From assembly GCA_916613615.1 (NCBI GenBank), contig OU744725.1, forward strand, positions 69,900,754 to 69,964,753: a stretch of 64,000 nt of DNA. Direction: 5' to 3'. The notes beneath the pieces were generated by a model, which was given only the letters and a program-made list of their open reading frames with translations, was not told the origin of the DNA and made no database searches. Source of the DNA: Steromphala cineraria (Eukaryota > Mollusca > Gastropoda > Trochida > Trochidae). A program made the translations under genes and the position numbers. This document shows positions 1-12,841 of this stretch, one piece after another (position 1 is the stretch's first letter; the number at the start of each line of letters is the position of its first letter).

Positions 1-1590
1 TGTAGTTGTTCCACTTTATGAATCAAAGTAATGACTCCAACATAAAAGAGAAGGGCATTAAAAGTAAGAACCAATATGTCCAGACAAGTAATCAACATTT
101 ATGTCCTTAATCAGTCGTGTTATGTGGAAATTATCGCATTTTACAACTCCACCTTCAAACTGTATAAAGTTTTACAAATCGTATCATAATATAACAAATT
201 ACCAGAAAATAGGCAAGGTATAAAAATGAGCCTTTCCATTAATGTGCAACAGTATTTAAGTCATGCATTTGTTTCATCTTTAAGTTGAATTGCTAATTAT
301 TTACCGCAAGAGTGATCTTTTTTTCTTATTAGAATATTTTCACTGTCCAAAACTTTGGACTTATCTTGATAATAGTTGTAGTACCCGATGAAACATAAAA
401 TGTGTTCCAGAAATTTTGCTTCCAGCTCTTTAATAATGAAAATCGTTTTGCTTTAAACCTGACATGCCATATAAATGAATAAGCAACATTGTCATGATAG
501 GTATTAGTATAGTGTAGAAGCTATAGTTCCTTAGCTTCCCTGAACATATATATATGTCCCGAAACATACATATAGTATATTTGACCTTTGACCGTTCAGA
601 AGTGTTTCCTCTGAATTTGACATTACATTTTAAGGTTATGATTCTACAAAATAATCCAATGACTTAATCAATTTTGTAATCAATAATGTTTATTGCAGAG
701 AGTATGGTATGGTACTCTGTTTTAAGATTATAAATGCTTTGGAACCGATTGACTGAATATGGTTCCTGTTAGCTACCAGTCACAAAGAGCCCTCGAATCA
801 TTCAAATATGTACTCCCATTATGATCTACTTCTTTACTGGTGTTCATTTTGTAAATACAATGTCAGGGTCCATGTGGTGTAAATTCCAAATTGAAAAACT
901 CCAAAGCGTTTCATCATCAACGATTATTATATATAAATACTCTTTAATTGTGTATATATTGGTTCTTTTGCGAGTGTGGTTTAGGATTCTTAATATCCTG
1001 CATTAGGAATAAACATGTTATTTTGCAAGCCTTGGTCGGTGTAGGTATGTATACCGTTTTGTGCATTATAAAATTTAAATCAATTGATTCAATCTACTCC
1101 ATAACAATTTGTAAAAGTCTTATAAGGATGCGCGAATGATTTTAATTCACATCTTGCTCTACGTTACTCCACAATCTGATTAAATGCTAGTTGCAGACAC
1201 TTGGCAATATCAGTAAATACGTTCCTATGCCCACAGGTAATGAATAGGGATATCCATGGCATAATCAATACATGCAACAAGAAGATTAATGTCCTATTGG
1301 TCGAGATGAAAATTATTGCAATATGTGAAGTCACTTTCAGAAAGTTAAAGATGTGGTGAGATTTCAAAAGGATGATATTGAAACTTCCATGAAATGTTAT
1401 TGAGCAAACATTCATACAAATCTATCCTAGTCGGAGGTAAGGCGCTCTACCGCTTATTGATCGCTTATTGACCCAGCTATCACAACAGGCCGCGCAGCCA
1501 TCAACATCGATTCGGAAAATATTTTACATTTTAAGCCCCTGCCTCCTCTCCCCAGTTTATTTAATACATAGAGACTATTTTATTGTTTTT

Positions 1591-1690
1591 GCCGAATAGC
1601 ATTTCTCTCTCATCGAGTTGAGTGAGTAGCACCACAAGTGAAAATGACACTTTCTTACTTCATGAGATGAGATAGAAATACTATTCGGTA
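1591..1690. repeat. Imperfect foldback (inverted repeat)
   Basis: The left arm (1591-1626, beginning gccgaatagcatttctctct) and right arm (about 1655-1689, ending agaaatactattcggta) are imperfect reverse complements with a short loop. It may be a MITE remnant. No target duplication was identified. Confidence 0.5.
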
Positions 1691-3390
1691 CAAACAAGGA
1701 AAAAATCTATTAATTATATCATTTTAAGATCATAAAACGCAGTTTTCAGACAAAGTTTTGCTGTTGTGTTGAATGACACTATTGACAGACTAGCAACTCC
1801 ACGTATCCTTTCTCGGTAAAATAAAGTACGATAGAAATCGATAATTTTTCGAAAATAGTTTTTTGAAAAAAATATAATTTACTGAATGTTTATTGATATA
1901 AAATTTTAAAAATATGTTTTTGTTTTTGACTTGGTGAAACAAAGGCTCCTTATGTATTTTGGAAAGTCACTTTTGATGCGAACTGATACAGTGAGTAAAG
2001 CGCTATGTCGAAGTGACAGATCTCTCGCTTTGTACTTTTAGTTGGCGATAAAATGAACAACTATTGGCTACAGCAACAAAATATGAACTTTGGGTAGCTT
2101 TTTTATATCAAAGGATACATTGGCGCTTCAAAATATTAACAGTTACACACCGAATACAACGTAAAATGTAGTTTTTCTTCAATCCTAACCAACGCCGTGA
2201 CGCAAGGCATGCGTTCATTTTTCCTCAAAGGGAGATAATCGTGTTTCAAAGGGAAATAGTGAAAATATAACTTTCTACTGCTTTTCTCCAAATATGAATT
2301 GTATATCCACTGTATAAGCCTTTATTTCATTGCTAATTAAATAATAAAGATTTCTTTTTTGGAATTCAATTAACATGGATCATTGTAACGATTATATCTT
2401 ACTTCAAGAATGATTATTCTGATGAATAAATAAAAGGCTGGTTAAATTTACTTATTTTGTGCACAACATTTACAAAAGTTATCTACTGAAACTTGATCAT
2501 GAACTTACTGCAACACCTGTGTAGTGAAGTGAATTGCGCTTTATATATTTATCGAATAACCTACCTAAAACATATAGGCATAAGTAGAGGTTTATTTCCT
2601 TTTCAGTAATATATTAACATGTTTAATTGGAATAACAGTATTTGCTATATCAGCATATTTGAATCAGATTAGCGTCATCAAATAGCGTCTACCCTGATAT
2701 CTTTCGAAGCAATTGCCTCGTGTCACTAAAAAGTGCTACTAAAAGGCGTTTACAGCCACAGAAATTTCGTTCAATGAAGAACCTGAAAGAGCCCTTGAAT
2801 TCTCTCATCTGGGAACCGTATCTATGCTGGATGGGATTCATTTATGTGGCTGTTAAAAATCGAACAGCGCTTATGATTTGAGAAATATCAAGTTATGGAT
2901 GCGACCATAGCGGAAAACGAAGTACTTGAATAAACACCTACCTTTGTTTAAGGCAGGGTCAAAGCCCACTTTCTTATCTAATTTATCGCAACATTATCAA
3001 TCAACTGGTCAATAATATAACCTTATCATACTTCTTATAAGCATTCTGTAGTGTGTATAAAATGCCTTAATTGTACTGGAAAATATTGCGTGTAATGATT
3101 TTCATGAATATTTCAGTACTTTATGAACACATCATAGATCAGGAAAACACGATCGCCTGCCTTGAACAATCGTCCGGTCAAAACGATGTTTGATATAAAT
3201 AATCACCAGGCTATTTTTCAAGATTTGAAGTAACGCTGATATAAATAGCAAGATGCAATAATTCATTTAGGTCATATTCCCTTTCTTTCATCGATAAACA
3301 TATATAACCTTACACAGTTAGTGACATAGTCGCCCACTAATTGCTGCACTGTAAGAAACTAACCAAAGAACACAATACTCTATGTGAACA

Positions 3391-3582
3391 ATGTGTGACA
3401 TTCTCCCAATTGATGACTACTTGAAGTTTGAAGACTGCTGTGAAGAAATGAAAATACAAACTCTACTTGGCGGTATAACTCAAATGATAGACCACTTTGG
3501 ACTTGACGAATGGACAGCGATGATAAACATTATTGCCAGTAATATAAATTCATGGCACCTGAAATCTGTATTGCACTTGTAG
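3391..3582 (+). CDS. Possible 63-residue protein or terminal exon, unrecognised
   Basis: A short open frame starts MCDILPIDDYLKFEDCCEE, is acidic and leucine-rich, and is followed 95 bases after the stop by an AATAAA signal (3677-3682). No domain is recognised and there is no second copy in the window to test conservation. It could be the last exon of a spliced gene or a chance ORF. The poly(A) signal and non-random amino acid content are the only support. Confidence 0.2.
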   Translation: MCDILPIDDYLKFEDCCEEMKIQTLLGGITQMIDHFGLDEWTAMINIIASNINSWHLKSVLHL

Positions 3583-4955
3583 CTATTGTATGAATATAAA
3601 TACAAACTTTCTGTGAAAAGTATGTAATGTATCTCTAACATGTGACTTTGTGTATACTCTTCATTTTTATGGAGGAAATAAAGACAATTCATTCATTAAT
3701 TGTTTTTATAATCTTACACAGTTTTTCGACCTTTTATGTTGGTGTACATGCAATACATAGATCTACATGTACCTCCTATTGAAAGTCTTTAAGACTGCAT
3801 ATTTGTTTGACATGATTTGGAAAGTGAATTTTGCTGTAAAGAAATGCTTGGAAGTTTCAAATTTCAATTGACAATCATTCTTTACTGTTTAGCAAATATA
3901 TCTATTTCCATGCTAATTATCAGCCTCTAGGCGGAAGAACCTCTCAGAACCTATTCGAATTGTGTACAATATTTACAGTAATGTAGCAGTTTTATTGCAA
4001 TACTGATTCATGTCATATAAACCCTTTATGTCATTGTATCTTGTTATGTTTTTTGTTAAGAATGACAACATTTTTTAGAAACGAAGACTGTTTGTTTGAT
4101 ATGATCATGTCCCCTTCAAACCTTATCGATTGATAAGAACACTTGTAAACAGTGAAATGAAACTCTTAATTAAACCTGAGGCGACTTCCACTTATGGGGG
4201 AATCGAATTGTAGCGTGTTGTAACAAATGACGGTGACAGTTCGTTCACTCATCAAGCACAAAACATGATAGATATCCATCAATAGGAATGTACTTATCAC
4301 ACACATACATTATGTTTAGGAGTTTAGGATCTAAACAGCTCGATTACCAGCCACATGAAAACCGTTTCTTCTTAAGCTCTGATATAAAGAGTTGTCTCGC
4401 AGACTTCAAGACATAAATGTCAATTACTTAATATCGTGAAGGAGACTACCAGGACAATCCCTCCTTTTTTCTCTTCACTAGACTAACTTTTCAACAAAGG
4501 TTGTTTTAGAGTATGTTTAAATACGATATCCAATTTCTTATTTGCCATAGCTCATTAATCGCGAGATGAAAAAAAGCAAAGTTGGCAATGGTGATGTCAT
4601 ATTTTCTGCAAACGTCAATCATACTAAATTGTCCTTGTTTCGGTCATTTTTAAACTTGAAGCTTCATTGAAAAAGGTGAAATCCTAAACCAGGAATAAAA
4701 AAGAGTGGATGAGGTAAAAAACCTGTATAGAGGTCTAATCATGTTAGGTTTATTCAAAATGGAAACCTCATCACTTTTTCAATTGTTATTCAACTCTGGC
4801 AATACAATTTGAAACCGACAGACATGGCTGAAGCGCTTTAGAAGTAAATGTTACATATTCAAAACTCTATTCAAAATTCTTATACATATTCAAAATTCTT
4901 GAACCATATTGTAGGCTGGCACTGGTGTATTTATTTCATTTGATAATAAATACAT

Positions 4956-5278
4956 GACAAAATATATTGGGACAAGGAACATTACACTCGATGTAAACTG
5001 TTGAGCCTAATACATGTTATTTCATTTGATGTGTGATGCATGTGACATGTAATTTTATGGAAGGGCAAATCCAATTAGACCAAATGTCAACTCAAAACGA
5101 TTTTCTTCCAAACGAAAAGAGCACTACAATACAAGACAAAATATATTGGGACAGTGAACATTACACTCGATGTAAACTGTTGAGCCTAATGCATGTTATT
5201 TCCTTTGATGTGTGTTGCATGTGACATGTAATTTTATGGAAGGGCAATTCCAATTAGAACAAATGTTAACTCAAAACA
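4956..5278. repeat. Two-copy tandem duplication, period 179 bp
   Basis: A block of about 142 bp beginning gacaaaatatattgggaca at 4956 recurs at 5135 with few differences. Both copies end near ctcaaaac (5098 and 5277). Short AT-rich sequence separates them. Confidence 0.85.
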
Positions 5279-5881
5279 GAGCACTACTTCCGTAAAAACA
5301 TATTGCATGATTTGCATAATTCTTTTTGAAGACAATTGGAAAGAAAGAAGAAAATGTCATTCACATGTCATTTACAAACAAGAACCAAAATGAGTCTTCG
5401 CATTGCATGCCATGATTGGTGACTATAATCTAATTGTTGTTGAGACGCTATGAATGCAAAGTGGCACTGGGACCAAGACAGTGATTGCTGTGCAGAAGGA
5501 CACTTCTCCCAGGATGCTCCAAACTGGTTGCAAAAATAGAAATGTGACATCTGTAAATACCTATTCAGTGTCAAACATTTTTTCTTATGTTTTGGAAACC
5601 TTTATCAAATTACCCAAATGAGATATCCCTGAAACCAAACTCTCCGTAGGATATATTTTGATTGTGATTTTATGTCTTGATGTACAGGTTAAGGTAAGGT
5701 AAGAAGACGAAATATTGGTTCTTATATATAAATCTCAGGCGAAAGTCCGAACCATTTGATATGTTTCAAATATAAACATAACAGTAGCTATCTATTATTA
5801 TCATATTATTATTATCGCCGATGAGGATTTTTAGCTCATCCCCCTCCATTCACAGAGTCTCGAAACGCTTTCATTTACAGC

Positions 5882-7286
5882 CTGCCCGAAGACGATAACC
5901 TTAGTATCACAGATACTGATGTTATGTTAGCATTTAGGAAAATTAACAGGAGGAAATCAAGTGGACCCGACGGAGTACCTGGCATTGCACTTAAGGAATG
6001 TTGTGAACAGCTGTGTGGGATTTTTAAAGTGATGTTTCAAATGTCACTTGACACTCATTATATACCATCAATATGGAAGACATCGCATATCATCCCCGTT
6101 CCGAAAAAGGCGAAACCCTCTGTCCTCAATGATTACCGTCCAGTGGCCCTTACCCCTATAATCATGAAATCTTTTGAACGTATTGTCTTGAACCTGATTA
6201 GATTGAATACTGGACATCAGTTGGATCCTTTACAGTTTGCTTACAGGGCAGGACGCGGTGTGGAAGATGCACTCATTTCTCTTCTTCACAAAGTCTATAC
6301 TCACCTTGATAACTCAAAGTCTTATGTAAGAATTCTATTTGCAGATTTTTCCTCAGCGTTTAACACCATCCAACCACATCTTATGGTTAAGAAATTGTTC
6401 AACATGGGAGTAAACAGTAACCTCATTAAATGGGTGGAAGTTTTTTTAATTAATCGTCCCCAAAGTGTTCGAGTTAATTCTACGCTCTCTGAAGTGAATC
6501 TCCTGAGTACTGGTGCTCCTCAAGGCTGCGTCCTGTCGCCTGTTTACTCTCTATACAAATGACTGTGTATCTCTATTTTCCTCCTGTTTGAATTTCAAGT
6601 TTGCAGATGATGCCGCTTTGGTTGGGTTCATTCACCAATCAGAATTAGACTATAGAGAAAATATTGATTCATTTAACCAATGGTGTAAAGACAATTTTCT
6701 ATCCCTGAACATTAGTAAAACAAAGGAAATGATAATTGACTTCCGCAGAAAAAAGGAAAACCTGGAGCCAGTTACTATTGACGGACAGGAAGTTGAAGTA
6801 GTAGACGAGTACAAATACCTGGGAACCATAATTGATGATAAACTCTCATGGAAATCTAATACACACCGTGTCCATGCTAAAGCTCAACAAAGACTTTTCT
6901 TCCTGCGAAAATTAAGATCTTTTAATGTTGATACATGTATTCTAAAATTGTTCTATCAAACTTTCATCAATAGCATTCTGACTTTCAGTTTTCATGCATG
7001 GTATGGCAATCTTCCCCTATCACTGAAAAATAAAATCGACAAAATTGTAAATATAGCCAGCAAAATTATCGGCATCAATCTTGAACACCTTTCCTTTCAG
7101 TTTGATTCAAAAGTTCAAAAGAAAGCTCTAGCCATCCAATGTGACCCATCCCACTTTCTAAATGAATGTTATGAATTTTTACCTTTTGGACGTCGTTTCA
7201 AAATTTGGTATTTCAAAACTAATAGAAGTACAAAATCATTTGTTCCATACAGTATCAAGATTTTAAATTTACATACAAAATTGTAA
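5882..7286 (+). pseudogene. LINE reverse transcriptase, frameshifted
   Basis: The open frame runs from at least 5882 without an initiating methionine and reads into the RT domain. SSGPDGVPG, NDYRPVALT and DPLQFAYRAGRG are recognisable, followed by the first catalytic aspartate in FADFSSAFNT and by STGAPQGCVLSP. A one-base frameshift at about 6540 then moves the frame by +1. The second frame holds the FADDAA catalytic box, the thumb region (SLNISKTKEM) and DEYKYLGTIID, and stops at 7286. A single protein with both catalytic halves cannot be made, so the copy is dead. Family features match RNA-directed DNA polymerases of Rex/CR1-type LINEs. The exact clade is inferred from the tail and motifs. 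Confidence 0.85.
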
Positions 7287-7477
7287 GTCTAACTAACCGT
7301 CGCACTGTAATCATAAATTGTATTGTTCAATGTAACACCCTTAATTGTTTACAATGTTTAATATTACTGCTTGTAGAGCAAAATGTATTTGTTGTATATA
7401 TTTTATATATCTATTTAATTGTGATTTTGAAAGCTCTTTGAATGTAAAGCAAATTTCCCCGCGGGGATAATAAAGTT

Positions 7478-7527
7478 TATCTTATCTTATCTTATCTTAT
7501 CTTATCTTATCTTATCTTATCTTATCT
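7478..7527. repeat. (TCTTA)n microsatellite tail of the LINE
   Basis: About ten tandem pentanucleotide units follow ccccgcggggataataaag. The position directly at the LINE 3' end identifies it as the element's own tail repeat. Confidence 0.95.
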
Positions 7528-8213
7528 GGCCTGTAAGGCTCGATGGGCTTATTGCATTATTTGCTCTTCCAGTCAGTACTTCAAAGTGAAGTCATGTGTA
7601 CTAACGTTAAAATGGGAAAGCACTATAGCTGTATATGCTCTAATCACAGAGGTCAGCAAAATTGGATCGAGGACAATATCTCTCCATCGTTAACCAAGTC
7701 GTATATCTATCAGATGAGCATGGATCAGAAGACTTCACTTGATAAGAAATGATTTCACTGTGACTAATCAAACGTGACCTAGCTCCGACCACTTTGTTGG
7801 CTAGATAGGACAGACGTTCATAAGACTTAATGATAAAATAATTTAGACAAATTCTCCAAAAGAATTTAGATTGAATGCATATTTTCGTAGGTAGCAAATA
7901 TTTTTTTATTTAACAGTACTGTTTGACTTTTAAATTTTAGTGACACAAATCCATTGTTAAAATGTTGCTGTTGTAAAGGGTGTTCATATTGCTAAAATTT
8001 ATCAAACGTTTTTAATTTCATTAATGTTATGATTTTTCCAATTTTAGATTGTATTGTTGATGCAATTTGGAATAATTCTGCGGATTTCCAAAAACGGTAA
8101 GTTTATCTCCATTCGACCATGACAGCAATGTGTATTTGAACTATATTCTTTCATATTGACTCGAGTGTGCTGTCATGATGCCCAAGCACGATCTCAATGA
8201 ACCGACATTCAAA
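7528..8213. other. No gene seen
   Basis: AT-rich sequence between the LINE tail and the minisatellite. Only short unsupported open frames on either strand. Confidence 0.5.
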
Positions 8214-9140
8214 TAGTATTAGTTTTAGCTGGAATAACATTGACCTGAAAGTGTTAGTTTTAGCCGGAGAATCAAGAAACCCAAAAGTGTTAATTTTAGG
8301 CAGAGTAACAAGAAACCCGAAAGTGTTAGTTTTAGCCAGAGTAACAAAAAATCGAAAAGAGTTAGTTTTAGCTGGGGTAACAAGAAACCCAAAAGTGTTA
8401 GTTTTTGCTGGAGTAACAAGAAATCCAAAAGTGCTAGTTTTAGCTGGAGTAACAAGAAATCCAAAAGTGCTAGTTTTAGCTGGAGTAACAAGAAAACCAA
8501 CAGTGTAAGTTTTAGCCAGAGAAACAAGAAACCCGAAAGTGTTACTTTTAGCCAGAGTAACAAGAAACCCGAAAGTGTTACTTTTAGCTGGGGTAACAAG
8601 AAACCCGAAAGTGTTACTTTTAGCCGGAGTAACAAGAAACCTGAAAGTGTTACTTTTAGCCGGAGTAACAAGAAACCCTAAAGTGTTACTTTTAGCCGGA
8701 GTAACAAGAAACCCTAAAGTGTTACTTTTAGCCGGAGTAACAAGAAACCCGAAAGTGTTACTTTTAGCTGGAGTAACAAGAAACCCGAAAGTGTTACTTT
8801 TAGCTGGGGTAACAAGAAACCCGAAAGTGTTACTTTTAGCCGGAGTAACAAGAAACCCTAAAGTGTTATTTTTAGCCGGAGTAACAAGAAACCCTAAAGT
8901 GTTACTTTTAGCCGGAGTAACAAGAAACCCTAAAGTGTTACTTTTAGCCGGAGTAACAAGAAACCCGGAAGTGTTACTTTTAGCCGGAGTAACAAGAAAC
9001 CCGAAAGTGTTACTTTTCGCTGGGGTAACAAGAAACTCGAAAGTGTTAGTTTTAGTCAGAGTAACAAGAAACCAAAAAGTGTTACTTTTAGTTGGAGTAA
9101 CAAGAAACCTGAAAGTGTTAGTTTTAGCTGGAGTAACAAG
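8214..9140. repeat. 36-bp minisatellite, about 26 copies
   Basis: Tandem units of gtgttacttttagccggag followed by taacaagaaacccgaaa, 36 bp each. Central units (about 8530-9010) are nearly identical, while units at both edges are more diverged, as expected from unequal exchange. Because 36 is a multiple of three and the unit lacks stops in several frames, long periodic open frames exist on both strands (about 209 residues plus, about 336 residues minus). I treat these as by-products, not proteins. Confidence 0.95.
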
Positions 9141-9844
9141 TTTCTCAATACAAGACATCAAAAGTTAAGAGCAACATGTTGTGTTAGAGGTTCGCATGTC
9201 CAATTGATAAGCAGTTTTATTGGGGTAGTTTATTCAAGACGCATAATTGCAGAACAGATTTTTCAAATGAAATGATAATGAAGAAAAGAGAATTGGAACA
9301 TCAAGCCCAATGTAAGCGAGGGTTTGAGACTATTTATATTCATTATTTCCACTTCCACATATATTAAACTGTTATGAATGCTCAATGTAATCTTTAAATT
9401 CGTTTGTCAGCTTAGGACAGGTCATGTCATAAACTGATAATCGAATCTCATGGCATTTCAGGAGACTTAGATTGCCATTATAGCTTTAATTAAAAATTTA
9501 CCTCTGGGATGTTTGATAATTACATTTCATGAAAACACAGTTGTGCAACAAAGATCTCAAATCTCAGTTAATTCTGATTTTTGATATTTGATTTCATCAG
9601 AATTTGACGTCATCGGAATAAAGTCTTCCTTTTGTTTATATGCATGTACGGAATGAACTGAAACTCAACTTTCACATCATGACAGTAAGAGACTATTTAT
9701 TAACTATTTAATAACAGAAAAGTCTATAAGTTTCTAAAGACGACAATTATTATTTCATAAATCGCATTATGCACAAACATTCATATATTTGCTTAATTAC
9801 CAAGTGTTGTTCTATTCCCTGTAATTAATATAGCAAACGTGTCT

Positions 9845-10606
9845 CCGTAATTTTAAGCAACCCCAAAATAAAAGTGGAATATTGAGTATATGCTGAATCC
9901 AAAATTTAAACCTCAGTATTGTTGATAAAATAAGATTTTACTTTTTAAAAAAGCCTGTCTGTCACGTGCACGTGATTCCCGCCACCAACGTGTTGCACAA
10001 ACCAAAGTTTCAAACATTCACAAGTAATGGGTATTTAAGGATCGGTTACGATTTCATTACCACTTGTTTCACTTCTCATTGACAATGGCACGAAGGAGAA
10101 TGTCAAATGCATTGAGATGGCAGATCATTGGTCTTCATCGTTTTCTTCAAGCACTCATATGAAACGGGTATGGTTACCTCATCCCCGCTTGAACAACCAT
10201 ACTTTGAGAAATCGCCTCATAGCTGTCGGAATAAGTGCCAGAAGGGTCATCAATGCTCACAAATCACAACGGACGTGAGCATAGGTTAAAGTATGTGGAC
10301 AGGCAGAGGCGGAACCTCACGTCACTGATGTTTGGTGATTCTTGAAACACTGATTCACTTAATTTAAGCTGATGTGACAAGGCACAGCTTGTAGTAACAC
10401 TACTTAAACATCCATATGTTTTGAATGAAAATCCATGTCCATTTACAACTTCATGCACTTCTAGTGCCCACACGATTATTAAACTTATCTTATATTGTTC
10501 TCTCAATAAAAAATGGTATGTCTCATAGCATACTTCAACGAAGTACACCCCTCTGTGAAATATCAGGGGGGGCGGGGGGTGGTTGCTTAACTATTTTTGG
10601 TGTGTA
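9845..10606 (+). mobile_element. Degenerate, internally deleted Tc1-like element
   Basis: An insertion of about 0.76 kb in unit 1 relative to the matching stretch of unit 2 (about 25100-25150). The right end, tggttgcttaactatttttg followed by gtgta, has the layout of a Tc1 terminal repeat. The left end, ttttaagcaaccccaaaat, is a decayed inverted counterpart. Inside, 10085 onwards reads MARRRMSNALRWQIIGLH, the typical N-terminus of Tc1-group transposases, then breaks up with stops. A GISARR-like stretch follows near 10228. No catalytic core remains. Boundaries are approximate. Confidence 0.6.
10085..10332 (+). pseudogene. Tc1-like transposase N-terminal remnant
   Basis: The first 18 codons encode MARRRMSNALRWQIIGLH, resembling the paired-like helix-turn-helix start of Tc1 transposases. 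The frame is interrupted within 30 codons by stops and frameshifts. A later fragment with GISARRVINAHK resembles the second DNA-binding subdomain. All DDE residues are absent, so this is a non-functional fossil within the 9.85-10.6 kb element. Confidence 0.6.
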
Positions 10607-12571
10607 TATTACGAAGAGGTGATAAACATATGAAACAGATGCCCATCTTTTCACACTAGTACATTTTTGATTTTGAATAAAGGTGCTGTATGAAATTGCA
10701 AGTTTGTATAGTCAGAAATAGTTTCAACGACGAATTGAAAGAAAGGAGAAGAGCAATAAGGGTATCCAGAAGAGTTATACAGAATGCTATCACCTCAAAC
10801 AAACTCTCAATCTATGATCAATTCAGTTACTCGTATATAAAGTTCAACAGACTGTTAAAAGTTTATGCATTCATTAATGTGTGTTTCTCATGCTCAGTTG
10901 AACGCCACATATTTCTTTACAGATTTAAAGTTGGTTTTGCAATACACAATATCAATTTGTTGAGAAAACATTGTATTATTTACCAAGGACTTAAAGGCAA
11001 TTTCTAACTATAAATGTTAGGTGAATTATGCGAATGTCGAAATCTTATTACAGACATCATGTAATGCGACAACTGTTCTATCAGCTCAAAGAAAATGGCA
11101 TCATGGCAAAAGAATCTTCTTCTTTCCAATGATGAAGAATTCCAATCAATTTCAATGTTTGTTTGATTTTGTTCTTGAACTTTTGTCGAGATGTGATTAT
11201 CTGATTGTTTTATCAACATTTAATGTGTTGATGAAGACATTTGAGCTCCGAACATTGTTTTAAATGTCAAATATCATACAGATGAAATATTGTAATTCAA
11301 AATCCAATCACTGCTTCTGGTTTCTCAGATACCTCTTCTGGGCAAATTGAAATCTGAAGTAGGTTTTCGAAATTGACTGAATATGTAGGATTGATAAGTT
11401 CTTTGTAAATCCTTCTCTTAGTTTCAAAAATTACATCCTCCAATAAGGTAGAACAGTTAGGAACATCGTCACATGCAGTAGTGTGTGATTGAATTTTAGC
11501 GAATTATTTACATCATGTGTTAATCTTGAAAAGTTATTATTTAATTAAAGATCAATGCCCCGTAACACATGTGAATTCAGCGAAATGGTTTACCGTATCA
11601 TAAGAACGTTTGAAATTTTGTAAATGTCAGTATGCTTAATTTTCCGTGCGTTTGACGTAAGGCACCCCATATACATTGCTGCTTACATGTACATACTTGA
11701 TGCTTTTATCAGTGTTCTTTATAAGAAGTTACTTCACAAATATACGAAAAGTATGAGGACACAAATAAACTCTTAACTGATAATGTTTCATAAACAAATG
11801 TTTGGTTCATTTTTATGCACATCAAAACTTAGAAAAGTTATGAAATTCTGCTTATTGCCCGAGAAATGTCTACGAAATGTGTCTTTTTACGAACATTCGT
11901 CATTAATTAAGTTTTCTTCCACAGGTAATACATGAGTACATGACAATTGAAGCATAGACTTTATTTAAACAAGATTTAAGAATTTGACACCTCCTTAAAA
12001 GATTTCCCCAATATCGATCATCGAAATGGGTATAAACAACAAGGATCACAAAGATCACAAAGATCATTTATCAGTTCCATGCTTTCATCTGAAATGAGGG
12101 AAACGTTTTTCAAATTGAGAAGTTTTGTTTCACATCAAATAAAGATCAAAGGAGGAGATCAAGATCCAACATTTGGAGGAAAACAACTAGATGACATCAA
12201 ATTATTCTCTCTTTTTTGTATGTTTTATTAACAAAGATCCAAAGCGATTTTCAGAAGTTTTACGATTAAAGAAAAAAACGTTTTGAAAACATAGATTCCT
12301 TGGTTTGATACGACACGGCTTCAACATTAAAACGAGAGCTGGAACCAGAAGAAGATCTCCTTCATTAAGTAAAAGAGCACTATCGAAATGATTGCATTTT
12401 TAGCATTTTCAAATTCTTCGTTACGATTTTTAAAACCTGAATGTTAACGAAAAATGTTTACATTCTATAAGAAGTAACACATTATTTGAAAAGTCACCTT
12501 AAACTTGTAAAATGATTAGCGTCTTCGCCAACGAAATACCATTTTTCCCACCAGTTTGACCCAAAGTCACA

Positions 12572-12692
12572 CTATATGCGAACATTTATAACATCATATT
12601 GAGAAACAAAAGGAGTGTCAATGTTTTTTATATGTTCACATAAATGTAAAACGGTCGTTGTTAAACTGTTATATGGTCTTTCCAAGGTCAAA
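12572..12692 (-). pseudogene. Diverged copy of candidate minus-strand exon (unit 1)
   Basis: The reverse strand reads TLERPYNSLTTTVLHLCEHI and continues to VSQYDVINV, matching the better-preserved copies in units 2 (27341-27535) and 3 (52542-52730). Several differences are silent in this frame (ACC/ACT, ATA/ATC, TCT/TCA) or conservative (Ile/Leu), but the frame ends in a TAG shortly after NVRI. The initiator-position ATG of the other copies is TTG here. Product unknown. Confidence 0.3.
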
Positions 12693-12841
12693 CAGCTTTG
12701 TTACGCAATAAGGCATATTGTCTCTGAAGGAAGTTGGTTATATTTTTAGGGTACATTAATCTGTAAGGTAAAATATATTACACTTAATTCTTTAATGCCT
12801 TTTAAAGTATCTGACATTAATATCTAAAACACAAACAAATT

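Larger units (their letters stand above)
1..5800. other. AT-rich flank, mostly featureless
   Basis: Single-copy AT-rich sequence left of the tandem duplication. Apart from a foldback near 1.6 kb, a possible small gene near 3.4 kb and a 179-bp tandem duplication near 5.0 kb, I see no long ORF, RNA gene or recognisable transposon. The many short open frames look like chance. Confidence 0.5.
5820..7527 (+). mobile_element. 5'-truncated non-LTR retrotransposon (Rex/Babar- or CR1-like)
   Basis: Contains the reverse transcriptase and C-terminal part of a LINE. It ends in a short 3' UTR with an AATAAAG-like word and a pentanucleotide tail (7478-7527), the usual end of Rex/Babar and related CR1-group LINEs. 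No endonuclease domain is present, so the 5' end is lost. The left boundary, about 5.8 kb, is where the coding similarity I can read stops and is approximate. Confidence 0.8.

Noticed and set aside
1431..1475. tRNA-like A-box words (ggtaaggcgctctaccgctt), possible tRNA-derived SINE
   Set aside because: No B box, no foldable cloverleaf and no tail were seen.
8151..9168. Long open frames on both strands (up to about 336 residues) with 12-residue repeats
   Set aside because: They follow from a stop-free 36-bp tandem unit. The opposite frame is equally open and no start, signal or splice context supports a protein.
10690..11263. Overlapping ORFs of 80-105 residues in unit 1
   Set aside because: The unit 2 counterpart (about 25260-25760) does not keep these frames, so they look like chance.
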